This document shows, piece by piece, positions 41,331 to 53,559 of a DNA stretch of 64,000 nt (position 1 is its first letter; every line of letters starts with the position of its first letter). A model generated the notes under the pieces. That model was not told the DNA's origin and did no database searches. It was given only the letters and a program-made list of their open reading frames with translations. Made by a program: the position numbers and the translations under genes. Origin of the DNA: Loripinus fragilis. Its lineage: Eukaryota; Mollusca; Bivalvia; Lucinida; Lucinidae. Location of the stretch: positions 62,565,066 through 62,629,065 of the forward strand of contig OZ026524.1 in NCBI GenBank assembly GCA_964019695.1. The letters are read 5' to 3'.

Positions 41331-42354
41331 CGCAAGTAGTCAACTCTTTCACTCAACTCAACTCAACACAAATTTATTTGCAAATCACAGTTAATCACTG
41401 GTTATTTTCTGTGTACAGAGGCAGGGCCAGGGGGTGGGGAACTTGTCAGCTTTTATGCAAAATGAAAGAAGCTAAAAACTAATTAACAAGGCAAAATCAA
41501 TTTACCTTTCATCAGCTAGTTGTCAAAGTGAACACATTCCGGTAATACTTTTCTTGTAAATCTCCATACTTTTTGCAACAAGTTGAAAATAGATTGCCAG
41601 GCAGATTTAGTAATCGTGTCTGCCATCTTAGTTTTTTTTTTATTCCCAATCCGTACTCCCCAGGAGTCTGGTGCATTGCTATAGGCGCGACCCACGTCAT
41701 GGACCGTTGGATGCATGGAAGACACTGCGCGGAGCCGGAATTGGTACATCAAGATCTGTGAAATTGGTGTGCTTTAGACCAGGATCTTTCTATAGGATAC
41801 TCACAGGGTTGTAGAAAAGACCCAAATTTCTTGAATCATAGAATGGGTTAGGTATCTTGTCTTCCGCACAAGACAAGATGCCCAACCCATTCTATGATTC
41901 CTAAACAATCAATGTAGACCGTGATCAGATGCTACATTCTGCTGCATCTGATCCTGTTCTGCACTGTCTGTCAATGTACTACATATTAACTAGTTTATAA
42001 GATTGCAGTTATGTATGACCCGTACTGCAATGGCCGTTATTAATTTTATTGCCTTTATCTGCTGTTAGAACTGTCAACCCATAAGACGCATCCTAACATG
42101 ACGGATAAATGGTTGACTGGGATGTAATGAATCATGCTAAACAAATAATATCAGTGCTACCTGAATAATATTTTTTGGGCAGTTCGGTGGTGCAAACTTG
42201 GTAGTGATCATGGCGGACGAGGGGGGGGGGGACGAGGGGGGGCATCGAGGGAATTGTTTTATGGCCTTTAATACCTGTAAAAACTTAAATTATATGAGCT
42301 CTAACTGTATAACTGATCTCAATCATTAATAAAACTGATAATTACTCTTTGGTG
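41331..42354. other. Non-coding; SINE tail fragment and a local palindrome
   Basis: A palindrome 'gaatcatagaatgggtt'...'aacccattctatgattc' lies at 41835-41902. A '+'-strand SINE tail fragment ('aaatggttgactgggatgta', 'atgaatca') lies at about 42100-42140. A poly-G run sits at 42221. No gene. Confidence 0.5.
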
Positions 42355-42780
42355 AAAACCCCGCAGGGTTTTTCTCCCATTTCATTTTGTGGGGGAAAAA
42401 CCCCGCGGGGGAAAACCCCCGCGGGGTTTTTTTATATTTTGCTTGAAAGCCTTCAAATGATGAGAAAAACTTCAATTCAGCTTCTATATTGTTTTGTAAA
42501 GCAATACAATTAAAAACAAACCTTTTTTATTTTTTTAAAAAACCCTGCGGGGTTTTTCCCCCACAATCTGAAATGGGAGAAAAAACCCGCGGGGGAAATT
42601 AAAGGTTGGAATTAAGCCATACCAATCATTTTCTGAAATAATTACAATCAAACAAACTTATTTCTTGAACTTATTTTGATATTAATTTTTTTGAAAAAAC
42701 CCTGCGGGGTTTTTCCCCCATTTGAAAATGTGGGGGAAAAAACCCGCGCAGGGTTTTAAAAACCCCGCGGGGTTTTTAAC
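42355..42780. repeat. Cluster of GC palindromes 'aaaaccccgcggggtttt'
   Basis: The self-complementary block 'aaaaaccccgcggggttttt', or a one-base variant, occurs at least six times in both phases, linked by 'cccatttcattttgtggggg' and similar pairs that also fold. It stands out in otherwise AT-rich sequence. Confidence 0.85.
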
Positions 42781-44505
42781 TTTGACCTTTTTTTTCACTA
42801 TGACAGAATTTTTATTTTGGGGTCTAAATGCATATGTTTTACTAATTTAAGACTGTATTTATGTATTAAAGTGGTTTTGAGTATTTTGTACCACTAGAAA
42901 GGTGATGTGATTTTGCCAAATTCTGGTGCGGCAAAAAAAAACTGGTGGCTGTTTAAATTTGTTTGTGTTTCAGACGCCAGTTGGGAAAAGGTTTGTAAAA
43001 GAAATAGGTTTAGAGTGTGGATTCATCTGAAAAGATAACATTTTCCCAATCTTAGTACAATTTCAAACCCGATTGGCCCATTTAACTGTTTGGCAGTACC
43101 ATACTTTCTTTTTGGTCTTTCTCCTAATAATTGGGCTCTTAGTATGTAGCATTAAATTCGAACACCCAAAATGCACTTACAATATCTATTTAAAGCAATT
43201 ATGTAAAATTATCAAATTTGTGCAATCTGTTAGTGCATATACACCAAAGTCAATTAAGTGATTCATTGCTGATTCACTTGATAGCTTTAATTCTTAAAAT
43301 ATTTTCACAATGCTTCGTATACATGACTTTATAGATTATCACCAAAGTTTTCTTTGCTGCTCTCCTTATTATCCCATAACTCGAAATAGAGCTTTGATAA
43401 GCAACTATGATTTGCTAAAATATAATCAACTTTCAGAAGTTAAAACTTGATACAAAGCACCTGCAAAAACAAGCCAAATTTTTATTCACTATAACTAGAT
43501 ATGTCCTGCATACAGTAGCAGAAATAAATCATATCTCATACAAAGCACACGTTAATTACAAACACTCAAACAAATATAGGGTATGTGAATGATTATGACA
43601 AAAATCGCTATCTATAAATATTTTGGAAAGCAGCTGTAGTTTTAGAAAACTATAGTGTACAAAATTTGACTCTGTGTGTAGGGGGGAGGGGGGCTTGTCA
43701 ACAGTCAGTTGTGATAACGATGCTAGTAAATGTAAGTGTCGTCACATTGTCAAGTATATTGTATTTTCAGTTATTATTCTGATAGACACATAAATGTTTT
43801 GCGGCATGCTTATATTTAGATTATAGTGTATTTACTCACAGAACAAAAGAAAACAGGTAAATAATATTTACCATGAAGGTTACATTTCTAGATAACCTGA
43901 TTTTAATGTTTTTTCTCTTTTAGATATCCGTAGATGCAAAAACGATCCCAATGTAGACGCAAAAATGGAAATTTAAACACAAAAACAAGCATGTTTTAAC
44001 ACATTCAAATTTAATCATCATATTAAAACATTCAGGTAGACATATGGTCCTTTCACGTTTAGTAAATCTTCCTATCTCTTCACTTCGTAATTTGGATATT
44101 AAGCTAAAAAATATGATAGAGCTCATCGACTTTATGATGCAGCACTTCTTACCAGGTGTTACTCAACATGCTCTTTGGCCATATGTAGATATGAAATTAA
44201 TCATTTTAAACATTTTATCAAAATTTAATTTGTCAACAATGGGATTGAATTCATAAACTTACCTAGTATATTTAAAGATAAATGTGTTATCTTTTCTATT
44301 TTTACTTATTTTAAAGATAAAGATAAAGATGCTATATTTAACGTCACTTATTTGAAACAAATACCATAAGCTCTGTAGAGCTTTTATTGTGACATTACAC
44401 TATCTTTTTAACAGATACTTACATGCCTTACTCTATCATCCTAGCACAACCCCTTTTATGCGAGTGTCAGCAAGGGAGCTGCTAGTAACATTTTTATACC
44501 ATTGG
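42781..44505. other. No gene recognised
   Basis: AT-rich sequence. The 70-codon frame at 44044-44256 ('LRNLDIKLKNMIELIDFMMQ') might be decayed element protein but cannot be assigned. 44280-44330 has a 'ttaaagataaagataaagat' simple stretch. Confidence 0.35.
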
Positions 44506-44584
44506 TATGGTGCGACAGGAATTCGACCCACGACCTCCCGCTACGAAAATGGACGCTCTACCAACTGAGCTATCCGGGTGGTAT
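44506..44584 (-). other. tRNA-like sequence (pseudogene or SINE head)
   Basis: On the minus strand 'ggatagctcagttggtagag' is a good A box/D arm. It is followed by 'ttttcgtagcgggaggtc', a damaged B box 'gggtcgaattcc' and 'gtcgcacca'. The acceptor ends do not pair, so it is not a working tRNA. Confidence 0.6.
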
Positions 44585-44829
44585 ATTTTGAAAATAAGGA
44601 ATCACTTATCATTTGTAATAAGTACAATTAGCCAATTATTGTGCTGTTTTAAACTATAACACATTAGTAACTGGACTTGATATTGAAAATACTATTCCTG
44701 ACTCTTGAGATTGTAGGACCATAAGTATAATGCTATTAACCTGCTAGTCATATCATCACTCGTTATTTAAAAATCATAACTGATTCAAGAATTCGGTCTA
44801 TACTATGAAAGGGACCTAAATAAAGGTTT

Positions 44830-46300
44830 CCTTTGCTATAGACTTTAAGTCATATTGTGAGGAAATTGTTGGCACCTTACAAGAATTTTGTAATCGCTGG
44901 TGTAAAAAAGAGCATGTTGAATCTAATGCCTTAAATAGTTGGAAATTAAATATTTTTTAAAAATTATTTATGGTAGAATTTCATTTTATTGCAACAATTT
45001 AAATGTTCTTAAAAGATTCTTTAAGTCGCGTTTTATTGCTAATTCTAGTTTATGTACTATTACCAAGTTGTCTTGACGTTTGACTTCTTGCATCCGTGCG
45101 ATTAAAACCATGTTATAAAATTTTGTACAACAGTTTATGAAAGGAATGGGAAAAAATATTTTGGTCTATTAAAGATTCAGGTGAAATTCTTAAAAAATTA
45201 AAATCGAAAGGTTTTCTAGCATCAAGTTTGTCTACATATGATTTCTCTACTCTCTATGCTACGTTGCCTCATAATCTAATCAAAGAAAAGCAAACGGAAT
45301 TAATTGTACAAACAATTAACAGAGAGGGCTCACTTTATTTTGCTTGTAATGAAAAGAATGCTTTTTTTTACTTCTGAACAACCTAAAAGATATAAGTTGT
45401 GGTCAAGTCAGAAAATGTGTGATGCTCTCCATTATCTTTTGGACAATATACAAGTATTTATATGATTTGGCTCGAAATTTTATAGACAAATTGTAGGTAC
45501 TCCAATAAGTACTAACTGTGCTCCTCTTGCTGCAGATTTGTTTTAGTTTTGTTATGAGGAAGACGTCATGTTGTCTCTGTCAGACAATAATCAAACTGAT
45601 ATTATTGAAGCTTTTTACTCCACTTCCAGATATATAGTTGACTTACTTAATTTTGCTAATCCTTATTTTGAACAAATGGTAGGTCAGATATATTCCACTG
45701 AACTTCAGTTAATAAGGCGAATTCTTCTGATACTGAAGCCCTGTTTATGGACTTTTACTTGTCCATATCGAATGGCATAGTTTTATCTAAGATTGATGAT
45801 AAACAGGATGATTTTCATTTTGAAACAGTAAATTTCCCATTTCCTGATGGAGATGTTACTCGGTTCCCTTCCTATGGTGTAAATATTCCGCAACTTGTTC
45901 GTTTTGCAAGAGAATAATTTATGTTCTAATCTTGATAATTTTAACTTATGACTGATAAGTTATTTAAAACAAGGTTAAAGATATAATAAAATTCGAATCC
46001 TACCACAGACACTCAGAGTTAATTGTTAAATATAACATTGGGTTAAAAACTCTTCTGCAACAGGGCATATCAGAACCTATATCTTATATAGATTTAGTTT
46101 ATAAATTCAAAAGAATTGTTGGAAAACCTAATTTTAGTGATCAATTCAAAAAGACTATAAAACGATACTAAAAGGTTTGATATAACTTGGATATCGTGCG
46201 ACAGTCTGCATGCCTGCTTTTAAACCTAATCAGGGTGTATAGCTATGGTTTCCTCTTCAATTGCACGACGATGGGTCAGGCTTCAGACTCAATGACGGCT
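44830..46300 (+). pseudogene. Reverse-transcriptase element remnant (Penelope-like type?)
   Basis: Pieces in several frames: 'SYCEEIVGTLQEFCNRWC', 'KSRFIANSSLCTITKLS', 'STYDFSTLYATLPHNLIK', 'VGTPISTNCAPLAADLF', 'YSTSRYIVDLLNFANPYFEQ', 'YNIGLKTLLQQGISEP', 'VYKFKRIVGKPNFSDQFKK'. The F-S-T-L-Y and G-x-P-x-x-T-N-C-A-P blocks mark an RT palm. The active-site box that should read Y-x-D-D is YIVD here, so the third residue is lost. Stops and frameshifts (for example TGA near 45461 and TAG near 45544) break it. The class is uncertain; the motif set is closest to what I know of Penelope-like RTs. Confidence 0.65.
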
Positions 46301-46444
46301 CTGACGTAAAGCTTCAATCGATGGATTGGTGACTGATGCTTATCTGTAGCTGGCCCATCGTGGCTCATCATGAGGTTTTCTTTAGCTTCGCCTATCTGTG
46401 AGTCGTGAGCCCTTTTCTGTGTTTCATCATAGTGTGTTAATATG

Positions 46445-46840
46445 ATTAGATTGTTTCTCCATGATGATACATTGCAATAGTTAAGAAGACTCCATGCAAG
46501 CTTAACATGTTTGTGCTTCAACAACAGCAGAATCTATGGCGAAGATTTGGTACCCGTTACTTTATGTCCATTTAAGCTTTGCAATCATATTGATGGGGAA
46601 TAGAGCTGGTGACTTTGCTTATTTTGTCTTCCTGGTGTCTCGTAATTGCTGTGTGGCTCTTCCTCGCGGTGCCATGGGTTTTCTGCAAATTGTGATTGTG
46701 GTCTATCCTGATCATACTCACTTACTATTTTTGCCCTTAGGTCTTTTGTATGTTATTTGTGTTACTTTTCAATATGGTGTTCTGGGTCAGGTGTGATATT
46801 TAATTGTATCTATTCCTGATCATTGCTTATATATCAGAAG
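46445..46840 (+). repeat. Dispersed repeat, inverted partner of 61735-62165
   Basis: 'caacaacagcagaatctat', 'ggcgaagatttggtaccc', 'cttcctggtgtctcgtaatt' and 'tgatcatactcacttacta' occur here and as reverse complements at 61735-62165. The continuation to about 46830 ('ctgggtcaggtgtgata') matches the foldback family at 59969-61013. An 86-codon frame is repeat-derived. Confidence 0.7.
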
Positions 46841-47101
46841 ACACCTCTGTGTATAATTTATTACTTTACACGAATAATACAGGCCGGGTACACTAGTCCT
46901 GGTTGCAATAACACTCTGTTTTACCTATCAGGTCAAAAATGACAAAGCTGAGAATTATTTAATCAAACGATGGTAAAAATACGATTGGAGATCGTTTCAG
47001 CGACCAGCTGTCGTTCCAAACGGAAATCGTTCCCATTGCTATCTTTTATGATTTATTTAAATCAACAAAAAGTAGATTATTCCGCTCTTGAGTACTTCTT
47101 A
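46840..47101. repeat. Inverted repeat arm (pairs with 50060-50335)
   Basis: 'actagtcctggttgcaataa', 'gagaattatttaatcaaa', 'cgtttcagcgaccag' and 'ttaaatcaacaaaaagtag' have reverse-complement counterparts at 50060-50335. The arms are diverged. Confidence 0.6.
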
Positions 47102-48455
47102 TGGCAGCACAGAAAATTGACATTGATGGGTAAAATTACGGTTATCAAAAAGTTTGCTTTGCCAAAACTAATCTACCCTTTCACAGTATTGTTAGACCCC
47201 CGAAAGAAGCTATACAAAAATTAAAGTCAGAAATAGTTTCCTTTATATGGGACTCGAAACCGGATAATATTAAAATAACTACACTATATGGAGATTATAG
47301 AAATGGGGGTCTAAGAATGATAAATCTTGAATACCCTTTAAACTCACTAAAAGAAAGTTGGTTGAAACAAATTTTTGATAATGAGTCTAAGTCAACTTTA
47401 TGGAAAAGCTTTTACAAGCAAAAACTAAACAGTTTTAAAGATAACTCGTATTAGAAAGTTATCTTAAAGAAAACGACTGTGCACAAATAAGTAAAAATAA
47501 TATTTTTTTTAAAAATATTTTAACAGCATGGAGTTAAATTGATTACAAGGAAAACCCTAAACGCATATCAAAACAAATCATTTGAAATAATTCTTATATC
47601 AAATGTGATAACAAAATATTTTTTTTATACAGAGTGGCCTGAAAAAGGAATAAAATACATAGAGCATATTTATGATTATAGATCAAACAGGTTTTACAAT
47701 TTTAATATTTTACATAATTTATATGATATAAACATTGACGAGTTTTTCAAATACCATCAAATTATAACCAATATACCTGAACGTTGGAACCTTTTACTCA
47801 AAGGCGAAACTGCTGTGGAACAAGGGATAGATCAAAGACAAACAAATATAGTCATCATTTCGTTGAAACACAACATTAATAAAACCCTATACAGCACACA
47901 ATTAAAAGTAACATCACAAGAAAGATTAAAATCAGAAGTAAAATGGACAAAAAATTTCCAAAATTATGATATTGTTTGGGAATTAGCATATCAGATGTCA
48001 CACAGATGCACAATTGATATAAATTGAGAAATTTTCCATACAAATATTTAATGCGAATTATAAAAAAAACAATAAATACTTATTTAAATGTAAACTAGCA
48101 CAACCGTTTTGTGTGATTTTTGTGCAATGCAAGAAGAAACTAATGCATACTTACTCTGGGACTGTCATTTTGTGCAAGGGTATTGGTCAAAAATCCAAAA
48201 GTTTTACAAGATAACAATTTAGAAATAGACTTAACGTATTATAGAATACGTTTTGGTATTTTAGATAAAAACAATATAAAACACCAATGATGAACTTCAT
48301 AATTATAATAGCCGAATATTGTATATTTGCATCAAAGTATAAAATGCAGAGACCAACTGTTGAAGGCTTTTTAAGACATTACATCAAAGAAAGGAAGCAG
48401 AACACTATATTGCTTTAGCCAAGGACAAAATCAAACAACATAATCAGACATTGTG
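47102..48455 (+). pseudogene. 5'-truncated L1/Tx1-type LINE, ORF2 3' part
   Basis: Starts in the RT thumb: 'RKLTLMGKITVIKKFALP', 'KLIYPFTVL'. After a one-base shift it reads 'PPKEAIQKLKSEIVSFIWDS', 'DYRNGGLRMINLEYPLN' and 'SLKESWLKQIFD'. The frame at 47539-48027 has 'EKGIKYIEHIYDYRSNRFYN' and 'FFKYHQIITNIPERW'. The last part has 'LCDFCAMQEETNAYLLWDC' (zinc-binding C-x2-C...C) and 'RFGILDKNN', ending at TGA 48453-48455. Several frameshifts and stops make it dead. No poly-A tail or TSD could be seen. Confidence 0.8.
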
Positions 48456-49640
48456 AATTTTGGGAAACTTTGAATAGCTTTTGTTCGTCCATTTTGCTTT
48501 TTTGTCTGATTGCTTTATACTAATAGTTATAATAAGAATAATAAACAACATCAAAAGTTTCTTCAAATAAACTACAAAATAGACGCAAACCTTTTTTTGC
48601 CTGCGTGTTAGAAAAAACAAACATTTTATACAAACTGCCAAAGACGTTGGAGGGCAGGAGTAGAGACGTTTTTCTATTTATTTATTTATTTATTTATTTA
48701 TTCAATTATCTATTTAATTGCATATAGTTAATTAGTCAAAATACTGCAGTATTTGGAGTTACATTTGAACATTACTATGTAATACTTACTTAAGTCTAAA
48801 TTTGTTTGGCAAACCATTTTAGCATATGTTTTAACGAGAATCAGCATGGTTGACGCTACGGTGAAAACAAACATTTATACAGTCTAGTTTACTAAATAAA
48901 AGACAAAAACATCGGATATATAGATGTGAATATTTGGTTTAAAAAATTACACTAATCCATATATACAACCGCATTTATATTGCCTTTGCCATGTTGGTTC
49001 TCGTTTTGATAAAATAGTGTGTCACTGTCAAACATGTTCATTTCATGTTACATATACTGTACAGATGTATTTCTAAATAAAGAGTAAATAACCAAAAAAA
49101 GTTCGTTCCACAGTTCAAAACAGAATTTGAGAACATTCAAATGGAAAAGATGTTGAAAATGTACATCTGTTATGATCCTGTGTTCATGTGATACTTAATT
49201 ACATGGCATTGTAGTGTCTAGCATCGATTGCCATCACAAATTTATAGTTTCCTAGTGTACTGCCTGATAAACAATTTTGTAAAACTGATTATTTCGTTAA
49301 ATTGTGACAGCTATATTTTAATCGTTCTTTTCAGTCGTGCAGTTTATATGTGCCCCAACTTTCTATATAAATTGAAAAGAAAGTATATCGAATTTTCTCA
49401 ACCAACAATTAATGCTCATGGACCAATTGTTGAAAATTAACAACGCCGTTAGTTAACAATTTATTAAAATGTAAAGATTACAAATGCACTGTTTTTTATG
49501 TTGTTGAAATGTGAGACTATTTTGCACTGCAAGAGATTCTCACAATTTTCCAATAAAATAACTGTGTTTGATCATATAGTCAGTATACACTTAACGAGTT
49601 GACAACTTAACGGCCACGGTTTTTAGATTTTAACGCAATG
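48456..49640. other. Non-coding, with a short (TTTA)n
   Basis: 'tttatttatttatttattta' at 48674-48704. No gene. The 70-codon frame at 49228-49440 has no recognisable domain. Confidence 0.5.
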
Positions 49641-49644
49641 TTAA

Positions 49645-50009
49645 AGCTGCATAGTCTGTAACTTTTGATATTTTTCGATTTTTTTTTATTTTCTTTTTAA
49701 TCATTTGTAAAAGTAGAATTAAGTTATGTTTTCACAATAAATCTGTTCACTATAGCTGAAAACTGCACGGAAAAGTGAATCGTCTTATAAAACAGGTGTG
49801 TTTGTCTCTTGTTGGTAATTATTTGCGTCCCTCCAATAATTATAAACAGTTAATTTTAACATAAATGCTGTTGCTTTGATACTGATAATTTGTTAAGATT
49901 TACGAAATTGGTAAAATGTTTACCTGAATTTAGTTTTTTTACTGTGTTCTTGAAAAATAGAAACATAAGTTTTAAAATTAAAAGATCAAAAGTTACAGAC
50001 TATGCAGCT
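49645..50009. mobile_element. TTAA MITE, copy 2 (365 bp)
   Basis: TTAA at 49641-49644 and 50010-50013. The terminal inverted repeats AGCTGCATAGTCTGTAACTT(TTGAT) are perfect for about 25 bp. Close relative of 38166-38533. The 80-codon frame overlapping its end is not a gene. Confidence 0.9.
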
Positions 50010-50059
50010 TTAACTAACGGCGTAGTTATTTTCCAACAACCGAAAAATCACAAACGAAA

Positions 50060-50335
50060 ATCACAAAATAAAGAAGTACACAGGCGCGGAGTTATCTACT
50101 ACGTGTTGATTTTAATAAATAACAAAACATAGTCATGGGAACAATCTCATTCAGTTTGGAATGAGCTCTGGTCGCTAGAACGATATCCATTTGTATGTAC
50201 TCCATGATTTGTTTAAATAATTCTCACCGTTGTCTTTTTTTGACCCAATAGGTTATACAGAGTGCTTGTTCAACCAGGACTAGCGTACAGAGCTGTTTTT
50301 GTGTAAACCAATAAACTATGCACAGAGGTGTCTTT
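50060..50335. repeat. Inverted repeat arm (pairs with 46840-47101)
   Basis: Carries 'ctctggtcgctagaacg', 'ttgtttaaataattctcacc' and 'caaccaggactagcgtac', the complements of the left arm. The pair brackets the LINE remnant and the second TTAA MITE. Confidence 0.6.
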
Positions 50336-50529
50336 AATGACAAAAAACTGAGGGAAAACATTTTGTGTAAGACTCGGTTATGAGACTCATGTGGAAACTA
50401 TTTCGATTTCAATAACAATTTTTGGCCACACAAAGTCAGAGAAAATATTTTTACACGGAACAACATTGAGTTTAATAACCATCTGTCGCTCAATAGTCCG
50501 TTATTTTTCATAATAGCCACCGAGACCTA

Positions 50530-50700
50530 CCTTTGTGTATACCTACTGGGATAGGGCTGACCACTTGGCTCTCGTTTGTGGTGTCTAGCTGCGAGTTTGT
50601 CACTTTCCCATTGGTATCATGGGTCAGGTGTGGTACTTGATTGTATCGATTCCTGATCTTTGCACCCTTATTTACTTTTTTGTCCTTTGGAGTGATCTCG
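50530..50700 (+). repeat. Fragment of the foldback family
   Basis: 'cttggctctcgtttgtggtg', 'gggtcaggtgtggtacttga' and 'cgattcctgatctttgca' match the right arm of the element at 59969-61013. Confidence 0.7.
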
Positions 50701-52571
50701 AAAGTTCCTGGAAGTGCCTTTAGAACAAAATATTGATCATTGCCAATAATGGTTCCTGTCCGATCATCAGAAGACGGATAAGCAGATGGCTTAGAGATAA
50801 ATTCTGAATGACTTCCGTCATTTTAGGGTGTGGTCAGCTCTACATGAAACAGCGGGAAATCTTTTGTCTCTGTCTCTAGTCCCACAGTATGACATCATAA
50901 GTGTTCAAAGGAGGAAGTAACAAACACTCAAATAGTGTGCTACAGTAAAACAAAGAGTCAACACTAAAAATGATATTGCTTGATGAAACTGCAAGTGATG
51001 TGACTAATTTTTTTGAATGAGACAGGGAAAGAACGCCATATGTGAATCGAAGTGGGACAAAACAACGTATTATTATTAAGCAAAAAGGTTTTAAAAATTC
51101 AGAAGTAACCGGATTAGAATCACTGCCAAAATAATACATTGGTTTTTGAGACCAGCACGCTACAAAGCGAGCTATGGCAGATTGGTATCGATCCTAAATC
51201 TAAATAATCAACCGTCTTCAACTGTAGTTTATTAAATAGTCAGGGGCAATCGGGACTCCCGTGCGAATTTGATGCTGATTTATGGTGACCTATACCAAAT
51301 CAAACTTTAGGGGATAACAAATGAAAATCACCTGGTCATCCATCTGGGTTTCACGTCTGGACGTCATTATGACGTCATCGAAATAGCGTATATTGTATCA
51401 GTGCAATTTAAACGCTATGTCCATTGTAGTCTATGGGGATCAGGACTTTCTTGCATTTTGTGTGCCAATTTTAGTCAAAATGCACCAAATTTAATCTTAG
51501 GGGGTAAATAATTAAAATTAACATGTCGCCCATAGTGTCTTCGCATCAGAACAAAAAGATGACATCATTGAAGGACGCCTAATATGTAATTACCACATAT
51601 ATATGTATTTTGTCCATTTCCAACGCATGGAAATATTACTTTAATGAACTGGCAGCCGTATCATGACTGATTGCAAACTCTTTTAAATCGTAACATACAA
51701 AATATATTTAGATAGGGTGAAGTCAGTTCGAGGGTGGGTCGTAAATGCCGTCACGATTTACGAATAAAAAGACAGTGGAGTGAATGAAAAACAAACAGCG
51801 TTTTTGATAATAAACGGAGTAAATATAATCTCTTATGTTTATATATATATAGATGCACTACGACCTCTGACCAATGACCTTTGGGTCTTTCTATTTCAAA
51901 CGATTGATGCAGAATACGTAAAATGAGCCAGTCCGGCTAGACCATATGTGTATGTCAAAGCTTTTATAGTAAATTAATAATAAATGCCTGAACCCCTTTT
52001 TTCTAGAACAACGTATCAATATTGTAAATAGAGTCACGCTTCAAAGCTTTTGGTTTATCTGTAGCTGCTTATCCTACATCAAAGAAAAGATAGTAGTAAT
52101 AATCATTTGCATTCACTATCAACCAAACTCATTATAGTCCGATTTGACCTCTAAAGGATCAAAAGTTAGAACAGTCTACTTATTAGTTCATGATATGGAA
52201 ATAAGGATAAACCCCTCTACAAGTTACCCATTGTACTTCGATAGCACGGGCAATAGAAAACGGTTACAATCTGATTTATCTTTCGCATGCTACTAGGTAG
52301 AATCGTCTTCAAATGTCAAAATCGGACAATAAGGCATTCTTGTTGATACGGTTAAAGAAATATCTGAATCCACATGAAAATAGTTGTTCAAAAGTCATAA
52401 GGATATTGATCACTGGCAATATTTTACATGAGTCCTCTTCTGCTCCACAGCAACACAAATCAGTACAATATAAATGGTTTGCTTTGTACTTACACCGAGA
52501 TGTTTTGCATACAGACATGCTGCAACCACATTTTATCAGCTGCAGAGGGGTTTCCGGGGGCAGGAGGCAAC
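50701..52571. other. No gene recognised
   Basis: Low-copy-looking sequence. 51240-51560 has two loosely related halves ('ccaaatcaaactttagggg' and 'ccaaatttaatcttagggg'), about 180 bp apart, suggesting a decayed tandem repeat. An (AT)n stretch lies near 51839. The 87- to 115-codon frames have no domains. Confidence 0.4.
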
Positions 52572-52850
52572 ATGCGCGGATCAAGGAATTTTTGTCAGTT
52601 TTATTTAGTCCTCACCTTATTTTACAGTTTAAAGAGGGGTTCCAGTGGTTTTATTGCTGAGAAAATTATACTTATACTTTACCAAGGATCCAGGGGCGGT
52701 CCATTATATTCCCGGGGGGGGGGGGGGTGTCCAACTTTTACCAGGGGGGGGGGGGTCCAAATGCTAATTATCATGAATAGAAACCCATATATGTACTTGC
52801 TACTTTCCAGGGGGGTGTCCGGACCCCCTAACCCCCTCTGGATCTGCACA
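52572..52850. mobile_element. G-rich MITE, copy 2
   Basis: The ends 'atgcgcggatcaagg' and 'ccctctggatctgca' match copy 1 at 27035-27328. The interior has G runs at 52716-52729 and 52745-52755. The TSD is weak (GGCAA shared). Long apparent frames across it are composition artefacts. Confidence 0.6.
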
Positions 52851-53104
52851 TGGGCAATGTCATCATAACGGGACAATATTTATCACAGTCCGGCTTCTAA
52901 CCATAATTGTCAGGCATTGATTTGTCAAGATTAATGACAGATGAGGTTTTCCAAATGATTCGCTGATACTGCGCACGTTTGACACCTTCGAGAAACACAG
53001 CTCTTGGAAGTGGTAGTTCTTGCAATTTAGCTTGTTTTCTCCAATACATCCACCACCTCAACGCAGTGAGACGAACAATATCGGTGACTGGCTAATGCAA
53101 AGTA
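52851..53104. other. No feature recognised
   Basis: No coding or repeat signal seen. Confidence 0.35.
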
Positions 53105-53225
53105 AGAAATACGGCAAAGATCAGGAATCGATACAATCAAGTACCACACCTGACCCAGGACACCAATGCGAAAGTAACTAATTCACAGTTAGACATCACA
53201 AACGAGAGCCAAGAGGTCAGGACAA
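53105..53225 (-). repeat. Fragment of the foldback family
   Basis: 'caaagatcaggaatcgatac', 'aagtaccacacctgaccca' and 'acgagagccaagaggtca' match the left arm at 59969-60337. Confidence 0.7.
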
Positions 53226-53559
53226 TTTACAATATATTACTCTAGTGCATCCGCTACAGTGCTTTCTAAGGGCACTGAGTCGAGGAGAAAGAATACTTCG
53301 TGGATAGAGTCTCCAGCATAGCTAAATGCCTGCCAATATGGTTTCTTGCTCTTTCCTGACATTGAACTAGTTAATACCAGCACCTGAAAGTGCATGGTAT
53401 TCGATCAGAGCCCTGGTTGTGGCATCATGGCACATTGACATCTTTAATAAGTGTCCTGATCTTAGAAACTTGATGATATATGAGCAAGACTGTTTAAGAA
53501 AATGTAAAATATCAACACTCTGCAATTGTTTTTTTATGTGTTTTATTTAAGGGGCGAAA

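Noticed and set aside
44506..44584. A functional tRNA gene
   Set aside because: The D arm is good, but the B box is altered and the acceptor strands do not match.
52428..52868. 146-codon frame with Gly-rich stretch
   Set aside because: Spans the G-rich MITE; composition explains it and copy 1 does not preserve the frame.
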